A stretch of 37,310 bases of DNA from an uncultured Caldisericota bacterium (GCA_913055585.1 CAJXKN010000004.1:1-37310); one strand, 5' to 3'; numbered from the stretch's first letter, positions 26,431 to 36,340 are shown. Numbers and translations: made by a program. The notes: generated by a model from the letters alone, not told the origin.

Positions 26431-28153
26431 TGCTACCTCCTTCAGCTTTCTTATCTTCTATGTATCCCATCCATTCATCCCTAAACTTTTTTATAGAGTC
26501 CACAATAACATTAGAAGCGGTCTGACCCAAAGGGCAGAGAGCCGTTAATCGCATATCCTTTCCAAGGCGTTCAAGGGTATCAAGATCTCTCTCTTTTCCT
26601 CTTCCTTTTGAAATCCTATCTATTATTTTATACATTTGCTCGGTACCAACTCTACCGGGTGTGCATTTTCCACAGCATTCCCGTCTGAAGAAATAAGCAA
26701 TATTCTTTGCAATATCTACAATATCTCTTGTTTCATCCATAACCATTATGGCACCAGAGCCAGGCCCAGCACCTATGGTTGCAAGTGAGTTAAAATCAAC
26801 AGGAGTGTCAAATTGATCAGGAGTAAGAAGGAATCCAGATACTCCTCCAAGAATTATAGCCTTGAGTTTTTTGCCATTCTTTACTCCACCACCAAACTTA
26901 TTTACAATCTCTGAAAGTGGCGTACCGAAAGGGGCTTCAACGGCACCTTTCCAGTTAATATCTCCTGACAAGCTAAAAAGCTTTGTTCCATAAGAGCCAG
27001 GAACTCCAATTTTCCTGTACCAATCCGCGCCATTTGCAATAATTAATGGTACATTAACAAATGTTTCGACATTATTAATAACTGTAGGCTTTCTAAATAA
27101 TCCATAAGCAGGAGGATAGGGTGGTTTTTTTCTTGGCTCTCCCCTATGCCCTTCAATTGATTCCATAAGAGCTGTCTCTTCTCCAACAACATAGGAGCCT
27201 GCTCCCCTATGAACCTCAATATCAAATGAAAAACCACTTCCTAAAATATTCTTACCAAGAAAACCACGGCTTCTTGCATCTTTTATTGCTTTTTCCATCC
27301 TTTTTATTGAAAGACTGTATTCACCTCTTATATAGATGTAACCATATTTACAACCTGCTGCAAATGCTGCAATAATCATTCCTTCAATAACAGAGTGAGG
27401 ATTCCCTTCCATTATTACCCTGTCCTTAAAGGTACCTGGCTCACCTTCATCTGCATTGCAAATTAAGTACTTGTCGGAACCCAGAGCTTTTGCCGTAAAT
27501 TCCCATTTCTTTCCAGTTGGAAATCCTGCCCCGCCTCTTCCTCTGAGTTCTGACTTTTTAATTTCATCAATTACCCATTGAGGTCCGTTGCTAATTGCCT
27601 TTTTAAGAGCACCATAACCACCTGAAGCAATATATTCATCAATACTTTCAGGATTAATCACTCCGACATTCTTTAGTAACACTCTTCCATGTGCTGGAAG
27701 GATCTGCACTGCAGGATATCCTTTTTTAGCCTTTCCGTTTCTTACTTCCTTTATAATTTCAGGAATCTGATCCGGGGTAAGGTTGCCAAAAGGAATTTCA
27801 TCAATCATCATCGCAGGAGCAATAGAACACATTCCAAGGCAGCTACTTCCTTCAAGGGTAAATTCACCATCATTTGTTGTCTCTCCGATTCCAATACCAA
27901 GTACTTCTTCAAGTTTTTTAATTACATCTTTCCCCTTTCCCATATGGCAGGAAAGGCCTCTGCATACCCTTATGATATGCTTACCTCGAGGTTTTATGGA
28001 AAACATTGAATAAAAAGTTGCAAATCCATAAACCTTTGACAGGGGTAGCTTATTCCTAACAGCCACGGAAAGTGCATCCTCAAGCGAAATGAAGTTTTTA
28101 TTGTTTTCACCTTGAGCTTCATACAAAGCATCCGTTAATGACTTTTCTTTCAT
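26423..28153 (-). CDS. NuoE-NuoF fused diaphorase (beta) subunit
   Basis: NuoE part LPLSKVYGFATFYSMF, CRGLSC..CLGMC; NuoF part LRGRGGAGFPTGKKWEF, NADEGEPGTFKDR, ETALMESIEGHRGEPRKKPPYPP, CCGKCTPGRVGTEQM. Confidence 0.92.
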   Translation of the reverse strand: MKEKSLTDALYEAQGENNKNFISLEDALSVAVRNKLPLSKVYGFATFYSMFSIKPRGKHIIRVCRGLSCHMGKGKDVIKKLEEVLGIGIGETTNDGEFTLEGSSCLGMCSIAPAMMIDEIPFGNLTPDQIPEIIKEVRNGKAKKGYPAVQILPAHGRVLLKNVGVINPESIDEYIASGGYGALKKAISNGPQWVIDEIKKSELRGRGGAGFPTGKKWEFTAKALGSDKYLICNADEGEPGTFKDRVIMEGNPHSVIEGMIIAAFAAGCKYGYIYIRGEYSLSIKRMEKAIKDARSRGFLGKNILGSGFSFDIEVHRGAGSYVVGEETALMESIEGHRGEPRKKPPYPPAYGLFRKPTVINNVETFVNVPLIIANGADWYRKIGVPGSYGTKLFSLSGDINWKGAVEAPFGTPLSEIVNKFGGGVKNGKKLKAIILGGVSGFLLTPDQFDTPVDFNSLATIGAGPGSGAIMVMDETRDIVDIAKNIAYFFRRECCGKCTPGRVGTEQMYKIIDRISKGRGKERDLDTLERLGKDMRLTALCPLGQTASNVIVDSIKKFRDEWMGYIEDKKAEGGSNE

Positions 28154-28178
28154 TTTTTACACCTCCTTATATAGTATT

Positions 28179-28379
28179 TTAAAATAAATTACGAGAAATC
28201 ATAATACTGTAAACTTTCAATAGGATAGCTTTAACCTTGTCAGAAACGTACCGCAAGGATTCTTTTGGTAAATAACCGATACCTTGCTGCATTCCATAAA
28301 ATATCTGAATAAGGGATGCAGGATTTGCTTCCAACCCCCTTATTCCAAGTTCCATTTGAGGACATTTTACTTCTTTCAT
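28179..28379 (-). pseudogene. Truncated second NuoE N-terminal domain
   Basis: MKEVKCPQMELGIRGLEANPASLIQIFYGMQQGIGYLPKESLRYVSDKVKAILLKVYSIMISRNLF*, resembling NuoE 'ALIQ.LQ..Q...GYLP.E.L.YVSE...I.LSKVY'; no Fe-S ligands follow; ATG at 28379 preceded by TAGGAG. Confidence 0.6.
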
Positions 28380-28663
28380 ACCATCTCCTATCGTGATTAT
28401 CTTCACTTATATTATAGTGTATTATAACACTTAAAAAAAATAAATCAAGTCCATCTGCTACATCTGAATTAGGTTGATATGGTACGCAAAATAGTGTATT
28501 TTTTCATTATTGCTCCTAACATAATTCCAAAAAAACCTTTTAAAACTTCGGATTAAGTTTTATAATAAAAAAGATGTATATAAAAAAATGCTGCAGTCAT
28601 AGAAGAAACAGTTTAAAAAGTAGCTTCATTTACAATTGCAGTCAAAATAGTGTGAACAGTATT

Positions 28664-28691
28664 TTGTTATAAATAATTTTTTCTCTATAAT
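28664..28691 (+). promoter_or_regulatory. Candidate sigma-70-type promoter for the mscS-like gene
   Basis: TTGTTA (28664-28669) - 16 nt - TATAAT (28686-28691), then GGGAGGTG SD and ATG at 28713. Confidence 0.45.
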
Positions 28692-28712
28692 AAAGTTGAG
28701 GGAGGTGCTTGG

Positions 28713-29762
28713 ATGGAACAGATAAAATCATTTTTACAGGTAAGTTTTTATAATAATACGATGAAAGAATATTTTTTAGCTATCATTACTTTTTTGATAT
28801 GTATCGTTATTATAAAGTTGTTTGATAAATTTATATTAAGGAAGCTCGATAAGATAGTGAAAAAAACTAAAAGCAGCCTGGATGATTTGGTTGTCTTTAC
28901 CTTCAAGAAATCCATACCTGCATTTTATATTATAGCGTTCTACATAAGTATCTTCACTCTCAATTTGACTGAGAAAGTTAAAAGTGCTTTCATAATTTCA
29001 GCAAAAATTATCGTTATCATTTACATTGTATACATTCTTTCCATTTCCATCGATTGGTTCGTTAACCAACACTTAAACAAGGAGAATATCACTGCAAGGG
29101 AGCGTGCTCTCAAGAACAGCGCAAAGTTTGTTAAGTTTATCGTATATATATTTGCCCTTCTACTTCTACTGAACAATCTAAATATTAAAATAACTTCCAT
29201 TCTTACAGGACTTGGCATTGCAGGTATTGCTGTAGCACTTGCCGTGCAAACGATACTGAGCGACCTGTTTAGCTATTTTACAATTATCTTTGATAAGCCC
29301 TTTGAAGAGGGTGATTTTATCGTATTTGGTGATTTCTCTGGCACTGTAGAGCATATTGGGTTGAAATCTACACGTGTGAGAAGTTTGAGTGGCGAGGAAA
29401 TTGTTGTTTCAAATGCAGAGCTTACCAGTACGAAAATAAGAAATTATAAAAGGATGAAGAAGCGAAGAGTAGTCTTTAGCTTAGGCGTAACCTATGATAC
29501 TCCTATTGAAAAACTCAAAGAAATACCGATTATTATTGAAAATATTATTAAGAATATTAAAGATGCTACGTTTGATAGAGCACACTTTATTTCTTTCGGG
29601 GATTTCAGCTTAAATTTTGAAATTGTTTATTATGTATCTGATAGCGACTATCTTAAATATATGAATATACAGCAGGATATTAATCTCAAAATTGCTGAAG
29701 AATTTAAAAAAAGAAATATTGAGTTTGCATTTCCTACACAAGTTATTTACATAAATAAGTGA
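28713..29762 (+). CDS. MscS-family small-conductance mechanosensitive channel
   Basis: SILTGLGIAGIAVALAVQTILSDLFSYFTIIFDKPFEEGDFIVFGDFSGTVEHIGLKSTRVRSLSGEEIVVSNAEL. Confidence 0.92.
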   Translation: MEQIKSFLQVSFYNNTMKEYFLAIITFLICIVIIKLFDKFILRKLDKIVKKTKSSLDDLVVFTFKKSIPAFYIIAFYISIFTLNLTEKVKSAFIISAKIIVIIYIVYILSISIDWFVNQHLNKENITARERALKNSAKFVKFIVYIFALLLLLNNLNIKITSILTGLGIAGIAVALAVQTILSDLFSYFTIIFDKPFEEGDFIVFGDFSGTVEHIGLKSTRVRSLSGEEIVVSNAELTSTKIRNYKRMKKRRVVFSLGVTYDTPIEKLKEIPIIIENIIKNIKDATFDRAHFISFGDFSLNFEIVYYVSDSDYLKYMNIQQDINLKIAEEFKKRNIEFAFPTQVIYINK

Positions 29763-29776
29763 AGACTATTATCAAA

Positions 29777-29804
29777 TTGAGTTTTTTATAAATTTAGATA
29801 TAAT
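29777..29804 (+). promoter_or_regulatory. Candidate promoter directly upstream of dnaX
   Basis: TTGAGT (29777-29782) - 16 nt - TATAAT (29799-29804); ATG begins 7 nt after the -10 and no SD is visible. Confidence 0.6.
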
Positions 29805-29810
29805 AGAACT

Positions 29811-31349
29811 ATGGGATATTTAGCACTTTACAGGAAATATAGGCCACAAATTTTTGAAGAAGTCGTTGAGCAAGAAACTGTCGTAAAGATTTTGCAAGAA
29901 GCGTTAAGGCAAAAAAAGATTGCTCACGCATACCTATTTTCAGGTCCAAAAGGGACTGGTAAAACGTCTGTTGCAAGGATTTTTGCAAAAGGGTTGAACT
30001 GTGAAAAAGGGCCTACACCAACACCCTGTATGAAATGTAAAAACTGTATCACTATTAGTAATGGTACCAATTTAGATGTAATTGAAATTGATGCTGCTTC
30101 AAATAGAGGTATTGATGAAATAAGAGATTTAAAGGAAAAAGTAAGATATGCACCCATTTCATCGCGGTACAAAGTATATATTATTGATGAAGTACATATG
30201 CTTACTCCTCAGGCATTCAATGCACTGTTAAAAACTCTTGAGGAGCCTCCGCAAAATGTGGTATTTATTCTTGCAACAACTGCTCCAGAAAAGCTACCTC
30301 CAACAATTCTATCACGGTGTGAGCGTTTCTATTTCAAACCTATCTCTATAAACGGTTTAACAAAAAAGATAAAAGAAGTTGCAACAAAAGAAGGCACAAA
30401 AATTACTGATGGGGCAGCGATGCTTATTGCTCGCTTTTCATCAGGCTCTCTACGCAATGCTTTAAGCCTTCTGGATCAGGCAATCACAATGTACGAAGAA
30501 ATTGACGAAGAAAGTATAAGGATGCTTGTTGGCATACCAGAGGAAGAAATACTGAAGGATTTTCTGGATAGCATTATTGAAAATAATGCTAAAAATGCAC
30601 TACAGATTATTATTTCCATAGCTGATAGCGGAAAGGATAGTAAAGTATTCATCAATGAATTTCTTATGTATATGCAGGACCTTATCACGGGTAAATTACT
30701 TGGTTTTGACTATCTTGCAGGAAAAAGAGATAAAGATTTTTTGAATACAATGCGGAAACAGGCAAGGTATATTACTAATAAACGATGCGTAGAAATCTCC
30801 TCTATATTTGCTGAAACCTTGAATAATATTCGACTGTTTCCTGATCCATTCTTTCCAATAGAGCTCGCCACTCTTTCCTGTATAAAAGAAGAAGTTTCTG
30901 AAGAAAAAATCTTTACTGTAGAAGAACAAACGAAAGAAACCAAAAAACAAGAAATACCAATAAAGGAAACGGATGCTTTAGCCACTGTTCGTACACACTG
31001 GAATGATATAATAACAGAGGTAAAAAGGAAGAATACACCTCTTGGTGCAATTCTTATGAGAGTGAACCCGGTTGAATTAAAGGATAATGTTCTTACGCTG
31101 CTCCCTGAGAGGAAGTTTTACCTTGAGATGCTGAATAATCCGGATAACATTAAAATATTAGAAGAGGCTCTGAAAAAAATCTTATTAAAAGATATAAGAA
31201 TTACCTGTATTGCTCCAGAAGAGAAAAAAGCATTTAACAAAGAAGAAGAAATTGAGAAAATGAAAGAGAAAAAAGAAGTTAAAGAAACTTTAAGTTTATT
31301 TGATGGTGTTATTACTGATATAAAAAATACTGAGGAGGAAAACAAATGA
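29811..31349 (+). CDS. dnaX: DNA polymerase III subunits gamma/tau
   Basis: LYRKYRPQIFEEVVEQE, HAYLFSGPKGTGKTSVARIFAKGLNC, CMKCKNC, VYIIDEVHMLTPQAFNALLKTLEEPP. Confidence 0.96.
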   Translation: MGYLALYRKYRPQIFEEVVEQETVVKILQEALRQKKIAHAYLFSGPKGTGKTSVARIFAKGLNCEKGPTPTPCMKCKNCITISNGTNLDVIEIDAASNRGIDEIRDLKEKVRYAPISSRYKVYIIDEVHMLTPQAFNALLKTLEEPPQNVVFILATTAPEKLPPTILSRCERFYFKPISINGLTKKIKEVATKEGTKITDGAAMLIARFSSGSLRNALSLLDQAITMYEEIDEESIRMLVGIPEEEILKDFLDSIIENNAKNALQIIISIADSGKDSKVFINEFLMYMQDLITGKLLGFDYLAGKRDKDFLNTMRKQARYITNKRCVEISSIFAETLNNIRLFPDPFFPIELATLSCIKEEVSEEKIFTVEEQTKETKKQEIPIKETDALATVRTHWNDIITEVKRKNTPLGAILMRVNPVELKDNVLTLLPERKFYLEMLNNPDNIKILEEALKKILLKDIRITCIAPEEKKAFNKEEEIEKMKEKKEVKETLSLFDGVITDIKNTEEENK

Positions 31350-31663
31350 GAAATATGAAAGATTTAATGAAAAAAGCACAAGAATTACAGCAAAAAATGG
31401 AAGAAATAGATAAAGAATTAGAAGAAACAAGAGTGGAAGGCATTGCAGGAGGAGGCGTTGTAAAAGCCATTGTTACAGGCAAATTAGAAATTGTTTCAAT
31501 AGATATTTCAGAAGAAGTCATTGATAAAGAAGATAAAGAAATGCTTGAAGATATGATTGTTGCAGCTATAAAGGAAGCCCAAGAAAAAGCAAGGAAAATT
31601 TCTCAGGAAAAGGTCGCAGCTCTCGGCCTGGGGCAGGTACCTGGTTTAGGGTTTCCAAACTGA
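31346..31663 (+). CDS. YbaB/EbfC family nucleoid-associated protein
   Basis: MKDLMKKAQELQQKMEEIDKELEETRVEGIAGGGVVKAIVTGK; ATGA overlap with dnaX. Confidence 0.95.
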   Translation: MRNMKDLMKKAQELQQKMEEIDKELEETRVEGIAGGGVVKAIVTGKLEIVSIDISEEVIDKEDKEMLEDMIVAAIKEAQEKARKISQEKVAALGLGQVPGLGFPN

Positions 31664-31667
31664 TTAG

Positions 31668-32267
31668 ATGAATAATCTTCCTAATAAAATTGAAGAGCTT
31701 ATTAAAGTAATTTCTTCTCTTCCGGGAATAGGGCCAAAAAGTGCCGAAAGGATAGCTCTGTATATATTAAGTATGAGCGACAGTAAAGTACAGAAGCTTG
31801 TTGAAACGATACAAAATACAAAAAAAGATGTGCATCTCTGCCCTATCTGTTTTAACCTTACTGATAAAGAAATATGCGATATCTGTGCAAATCCTGCAAG
31901 AGACCATTCGGTTATCTGTGTAGTAGAAGAGGTAAGAGATTTATTTGCCATAGAAAAGAGTGGGTATTATAATGGTGTATATCATGTGCTTCATGGAAGT
32001 ATTGACCCTATGAATCATATCTCACCTGAGGATCTAAAAATAAAAGAGCTCGTAGAACGTGTTGCAAAAGGAAACATAAAAGAAGTAATTATTGCAACAA
32101 ATCCTAACTTTAATGGAGATATTACAGCACTTTACATTAAAAAACTTTTGAAGCCTTACCGTATAAAAATTACACGTATTGCAACGGGTCTTCCGAAAGG
32201 TACAGAGATTGATTTTGCTGACTCTGTGACTCTTTCAATGGCAATAAAAGAACGCAAAGAGATTTAA
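31668..32267 (+). CDS. recR: Recombination mediator protein RecR
   Basis: LPGIGPKSAERIALYIL, CPICFNLTDKEICDIC zinc finger, VVEEVRDLFAIEKSGYYNGVYHVLHG. Confidence 0.96.
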   Translation: MNNLPNKIEELIKVISSLPGIGPKSAERIALYILSMSDSKVQKLVETIQNTKKDVHLCPICFNLTDKEICDICANPARDHSVICVVEEVRDLFAIEKSGYYNGVYHVLHGSIDPMNHISPEDLKIKELVERVAKGNIKEVIIATNPNFNGDITALYIKKLLKPYRIKITRIATGLPKGTEIDFADSVTLSMAIKERKEI

Positions 32268-32279
32268 TCTCACAAGATT

Positions 32280-33176
32280 ATGCATAGCCTGGATATAAAC
32301 AAAGTAGTACTTACAAAAATTTTAATTTCACTAATCATCATTATCATTTTCTGGGTTATAAAACGTTCTCTTTTAAAAATTGTAAATAAAAAAGTCAAAG
32401 AAACACACTCAAGATATTTATGGAGAAAAGCTTTAAATTATATAGTCATTGCAGCTGACCTGATTTTCATCGGGGCTATCTGGATGAAAAGTTTTCAATC
32501 ACTTGCTACATACCTCGGTTTACTCTCCGCTGGTATATCAATTGCATTAAAAGATCCTATTCTCGATATGGCAGGCTGGCTTTTCATTGTTACGCATAGA
32601 ATCTTGAAAGTGGGAGACAGGATTGAAATTGATGGGAAAATAGGAGACGTTATTGATACTGGCATTTTTCAGTTTCTCATAATAGAAGTGGGTGAATGGG
32701 TAGATGCAGACCAGAGTACCGGTCGGATCATTCACATTCCAAACAGCCTGCTATTTACAAAACCTCTCATTAATTATACAAAAGGTTTTCCATATATCTG
32801 GAATGAAATTCCAGTACTTGTTACATTTGAAAGCAACTGGAAGAAAGCAAAAACGCTTTTGCAGAAAATTGTGCAGAAACACACAGAGTCATCAAATGAA
32901 ATTGCAAAGATGAGTATTAAAAAAGCAGCAAGAAAATTTGATATTCTTTACCAGCATACAGAGCCAAGAGTTTATACAAGTGTAGAAAATAGCGGTATCC
33001 TTCTCACAATCCGCTACCTCTGCAGAGTGCGAAAAAGAAGGGGAACGGCTGAAGCAATATGGGAAGATATTCTTGATGAATTTGCAAAACATAATGACAT
33101 TGATTTTGCTTACCCTACTCAGCGTTTTTTCAACAATGCTGTGGAAGGGAAATCAGGCACCAGGCCAAAACAGTAA
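32280..33176 (+). CDS. MscS-family mechanosensitive ion channel (second copy)
   Basis: YLGLLSAGISIALKDPILDMAGWLFIVTHRILKVGDRIEIDGKIGDVIDTGIFQFLIIEVG..GRIIHIPNSLLF. Confidence 0.88.
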   Translation: MHSLDINKVVLTKILISLIIIIIFWVIKRSLLKIVNKKVKETHSRYLWRKALNYIVIAADLIFIGAIWMKSFQSLATYLGLLSAGISIALKDPILDMAGWLFIVTHRILKVGDRIEIDGKIGDVIDTGIFQFLIIEVGEWVDADQSTGRIIHIPNSLLFTKPLINYTKGFPYIWNEIPVLVTFESNWKKAKTLLQKIVQKHTESSNEIAKMSIKKAARKFDILYQHTEPRVYTSVENSGILLTIRYLCRVRKRRGTAEAIWEDILDEFAKHNDIDFAYPTQRFFNNAVEGKSGTRPKQ

Positions 33177-33177
33177 A

Positions 33178-34053
33178 TTATTTATACTGAATCCAACCGT
33201 TTCTGATACCTGCATCCCTTACGATTCTGGAGGCTAAAAAGAATTCTCTTTTTGTAATTTTCCTGTTGATTTCAGGGTACATCTTCGCCTGATATACAGG
33301 TACATATTGGCTCATTAAACTGAAATAAACATCTTTAGATAAATTATTTACAATAAAATTAACAATATTTTTCAGTTCATTAATCCCGTTAGGAAAGAGG
33401 AGATGCCTTATAATGATACCTCTTTTTGCAATACCTCTCTCCATTAAAAGATTTCCTACTTGATTATACATTTCCTTTATAGCAGCTTTTGTAATCTCCG
33501 TATAGTATGGCACTTTGGAATATTTCTTGCCAGCTGTGTCTGTGCCGTATCTAAAATCTACAAGATAAATATCAACAATGCCTTTCAAGAGTTTTATAAT
33601 CTTTACAGACTCATATCCACTTGTATTATACACAATTGGGAGCATCAAACCGTTCTTTCTTGCAATAAAGATTGCAGAAGCAATATCGGGAATAAAATGA
33701 GTAGGGGTTACAAGGTTTATATTGAGAGCACCTTTATTTTGCAGCTTCAGCATAATGTTAGCAAGGTCTTCAATGGAAATCTCTTTTCCTCTACCCAACT
33801 GGCTAAAATTGTAGTTCTGACAGTACACGCATCGCAAATTGCAGTAACTAAAAAAGATAGCACCCGAGCCGCTATTTCCCACAAGTGGCGGCTCCTCCCC
33901 CTTATAGAGCGTATAGGAAGCAATCTTTATACTTTTACCTGCTCTGCATAAGCCTATTTCACCTTTATTGCGTTTTGCTCCGCAGTTCAGGGGGCAGAGA
34001 TAACAAGGAGAAAAAAGATGGTGAAGCTCTGCTATCTGGTCTTCAATTTTCAT
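33178..34053 (-). CDS. Radical SAM protein, pyruvate-formate-lyase-activating-enzyme-like (COG1313 type)
   Basis: CYLCPLNCGAKR..GLCRAG and CNLRCVYCQNYNFSQLGRGKEIS radical SAM CxxxCxxC. Confidence 0.88.
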   Translation of the reverse strand: MKIEDQIAELHHLFSPCYLCPLNCGAKRNKGEIGLCRAGKSIKIASYTLYKGEEPPLVGNSGSGAIFFSYCNLRCVYCQNYNFSQLGRGKEISIEDLANIMLKLQNKGALNINLVTPTHFIPDIASAIFIARKNGLMLPIVYNTSGYESVKIIKLLKGIVDIYLVDFRYGTDTAGKKYSKVPYYTEITKAAIKEMYNQVGNLLMERGIAKRGIIIRHLLFPNGINELKNIVNFIVNNLSKDVYFSLMSQYVPVYQAKMYPEINRKITKREFFLASRIVRDAGIRNGWIQYK

Positions 34054-35324
34054 ATCATTTGCTTGATATTATGGATACTATTCCTGCTTGCCTGGATAAA
34101 CTTTTCTTTCCTTATACTTTTTTGCATCTTGAGAAACGCTTCTGGTACCAATCCAAAATTTGCTCGCATTGGCTGTGGCAGAGTTAAAGGATTATCCGTT
34201 ATAAAATTGATGAGAGCACCAAGCATTGTATCGCAGGGCAAAGAAATGGGTGTTTTACCATTTGCAAGCAATGCTGCATTGATACCTGCAAGTAAACCTG
34301 TTGAAATAGACTCTACGTATCCTTCTACACCGGACAGCTGGCCTGCTATAAAGATGCAGGGGTTTTCTCTTAATTGCAATGTTCTTTTAAGCAGTGAAGA
34401 AGCTTTAACATAAGCGTTCTTGTGTATTGACCCGAAACGCACAAAACTTGCTTTCTCTAAGCCCGGGATTAGTCTGAATACACGTTTCTGTTCGCCATAG
34501 CGAAGCGCAGTTTGGAATCCTACAAGCTCATATAGGCTACCTTCATTATTCTCTTTTCTTAATTGTACTACTGCGTAATATTTTTTATCAAAACCCACCG
34601 GTCGGAGCGGACCAAAACGCAATGCATCTTTACCTCTCTTTGCGATCTCTTCAATGGGCATACAGGCTTCAAAGAAATGTTTTCTGTCAAAACTATGAGG
34701 CACGTGCTGTTCTGCTGTAATGAGCGCATTATAAAAACGGATATATTCTGCTTCGTTCATAGGAGCATTGAGGTAATCATTGCCCTTGCCGTAGCGACCA
34801 GCGAAAAACAATTTATCCATATCAAGTGATTCAGCCATTACAATAGGAGAAATAGCATCATAAAAATAGAGGTTATCTGCATTTAACATTTCCTTGAGTG
34901 CCTCAAGCAAAGATGGTGACGTGAGCGGACCTGTTGCGATGATTGTAATACCTTCTGGAATTTTCTTTACTTCTTTCCTTATTACATTGATGTACGGATT
35001 TTTTGTGATTAATGCTGTTACTTCTTCTGAAAATTTTTCCCTGTCCACTGCAAGTGCTTTTCCTGCTGGCACTGCATTTTTTAAAGCAATCCGTAGAATT
35101 ATCGAACCAAGAGAAAGCGCTTCTTCTTTTAACAAGCCCCTTGCATTCTTTGGTTCCATTGAACCCAGGGAGTTACTGCAAACAAGCTCTGCAAACAGAT
35201 CTGTCTTATGTGCCTCGGTAAATTTTACAGGCCTCATTTCATATAGATTAACCCGCATTTTTCTTTTTGCAATCTGCAGAGCAGCTTCGCTTCCTGCAAG
35301 CCCTCCACCTATTACATTTATCAT
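34050..35324 (-). CDS. trmFO: Methylenetetrahydrofolate-tRNA-(uracil-5-)-methyltransferase
   Basis: INVIGGGLAGSEAALQIAKRKMRVNLYEMRPVKFTEAHKTDLFAELVCSNSLGS; YVESISTGLLAGINAAL. Confidence 0.96.
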   Translation of the reverse strand: MINVIGGGLAGSEAALQIAKRKMRVNLYEMRPVKFTEAHKTDLFAELVCSNSLGSMEPKNARGLLKEEALSLGSIILRIALKNAVPAGKALAVDREKFSEEVTALITKNPYINVIRKEVKKIPEGITIIATGPLTSPSLLEALKEMLNADNLYFYDAISPIVMAESLDMDKLFFAGRYGKGNDYLNAPMNEAEYIRFYNALITAEQHVPHSFDRKHFFEACMPIEEIAKRGKDALRFGPLRPVGFDKKYYAVVQLRKENNEGSLYELVGFQTALRYGEQKRVFRLIPGLEKASFVRFGSIHKNAYVKASSLLKRTLQLRENPCIFIAGQLSGVEGYVESISTGLLAGINAALLANGKTPISLPCDTMLGALINFITDNPLTLPQPMRANFGLVPEAFLKMQKSIRKEKFIQASRNSIHNIKQMI

Positions 35325-36340
35325 AATATTTTTGTAAACCTGCCTGCCACTCTTTTGATAAATCCTTTTACTTCCATATATGTAAGCAAAGAAACAAGTT
35401 TAGAAGGAGCAATTCCCGTTTCTTTTGCAATTGTTTCGGCAGTTTTTGCACCATTATCCATTACTTCAAGTACAGCCTTTTCTTCATCAGATAGAGGTAG
35501 CTCTTTCTTGTTTTCTTCCGTATCCATACCAAGGTATTCTAAAATATCATTTACATCCGTTACAGGAATGGCCCCATCCTTTATAAGCTGGTTTGTTCCT
35601 TTGCTTGTGTTACTTGTAATGTTTCCCGGTATTGCAAATACTTCTCTACCTTGCTCTGCTGCAAGACGTGCAGTAATGAGAGAACCACTGTGTTCTGCAG
35701 CTTCAACAACAAGAGTTGCAATAGACAAGCCACTAATAATCCTATTCCTGAAAGGAAAATTATATGAAAAAGGTGGTGTGCCTAAAGGAAATTCAGAAAT
35801 CACTGCTCCGCTCTTTGCAATTTCTCTATATAAATCTTTATTACAGGACGGATAAATACGGTCCAAGCCTGAACCCAGCACAGCAATCGTCCTTCCTTTA
35901 GCAGCAAGGGCACCCTTGTGAGAGGCCGTATCTATTCCCATTGCAAGGCCACTTACAATAGTAATATTCTTTGATGCAAGTTCCTTAGCAAACGTTTCTG
36001 CAGTGGATCTTCCATAAACCGTACATTTTCTTGAGCCTACAATGCTTATGGCTTTTTCATCACTCTTGAGGATCTTACCATTTATATAGAGAACAATAGG
36101 GGGGTCTTTTATGTTCCTTAGCTGCTTTGGATATTCTTCTGAATCAATTGTTATAACCTTAAAACCTTTCTTTTGTGATAACTCAACTTCCCTTTTTGCT
36201 TTTTCATAATCATCTTTTGAAATAGGAACGGCTACTTCCTTGCTGCTATTAAATTGTTCAAGTGCAGTAGAAATTAACTGCTCACCATATTTTTTTCCTC
36301 TTAAAAAGTTTAGTGCCACCCAAATTAAATTATCCATCAT
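35321..36340 (-). CDS. dprA: DNA-processing protein DprA
   Basis: AISIVGSRKCTVYGRSTAETFAKELA, TIVSGLAMGIDTASHKGALA, VLGSGLDRIYPSCNKDLYREI, FPFRNRIISGLS, SGSLITARLAAEQGREVFAIPGN; C-terminal winged helix. ORF track start is 36364. Confidence 0.94.
   Translation of the reverse strand: MMDNLIWVALNFLRGKKYGEQLISTALEQFNSSKEVAVPISKDDYEKAKREVELSQKKGFKVITIDSEEYPKQLRNIKDPPIVLYINGKILKSDEKAISIVGSRKCTVYGRSTAETFAKELASKNITIVSGLAMGIDTASHKGALAAKGRTIAVLGSGLDRIYPSCNKDLYREIAKSGAVISEFPLGTPPFSYNFPFRNRIISGLSIATLVVEAAEHSGSLITARLAAEQGREVFAIPGNITSNTSKGTNQLIKDGAIPVTDVNDILEYLGMDTEENKKELPLSDEEKAVLEVMDNGAKTAETIAKETGIAPSKLVSLLTYMEVKGFIKRVAGRFTKIL

Noticed and set aside
31160-31290. Programmed frameshift site in dnaX (A-runs such as gaaaaaaatc and gaaaaaag)
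   Set aside because: A-runs are common in this AT-rich DNA, and I saw no convincing slippery heptamer with a stimulatory hairpin plus an early stop.
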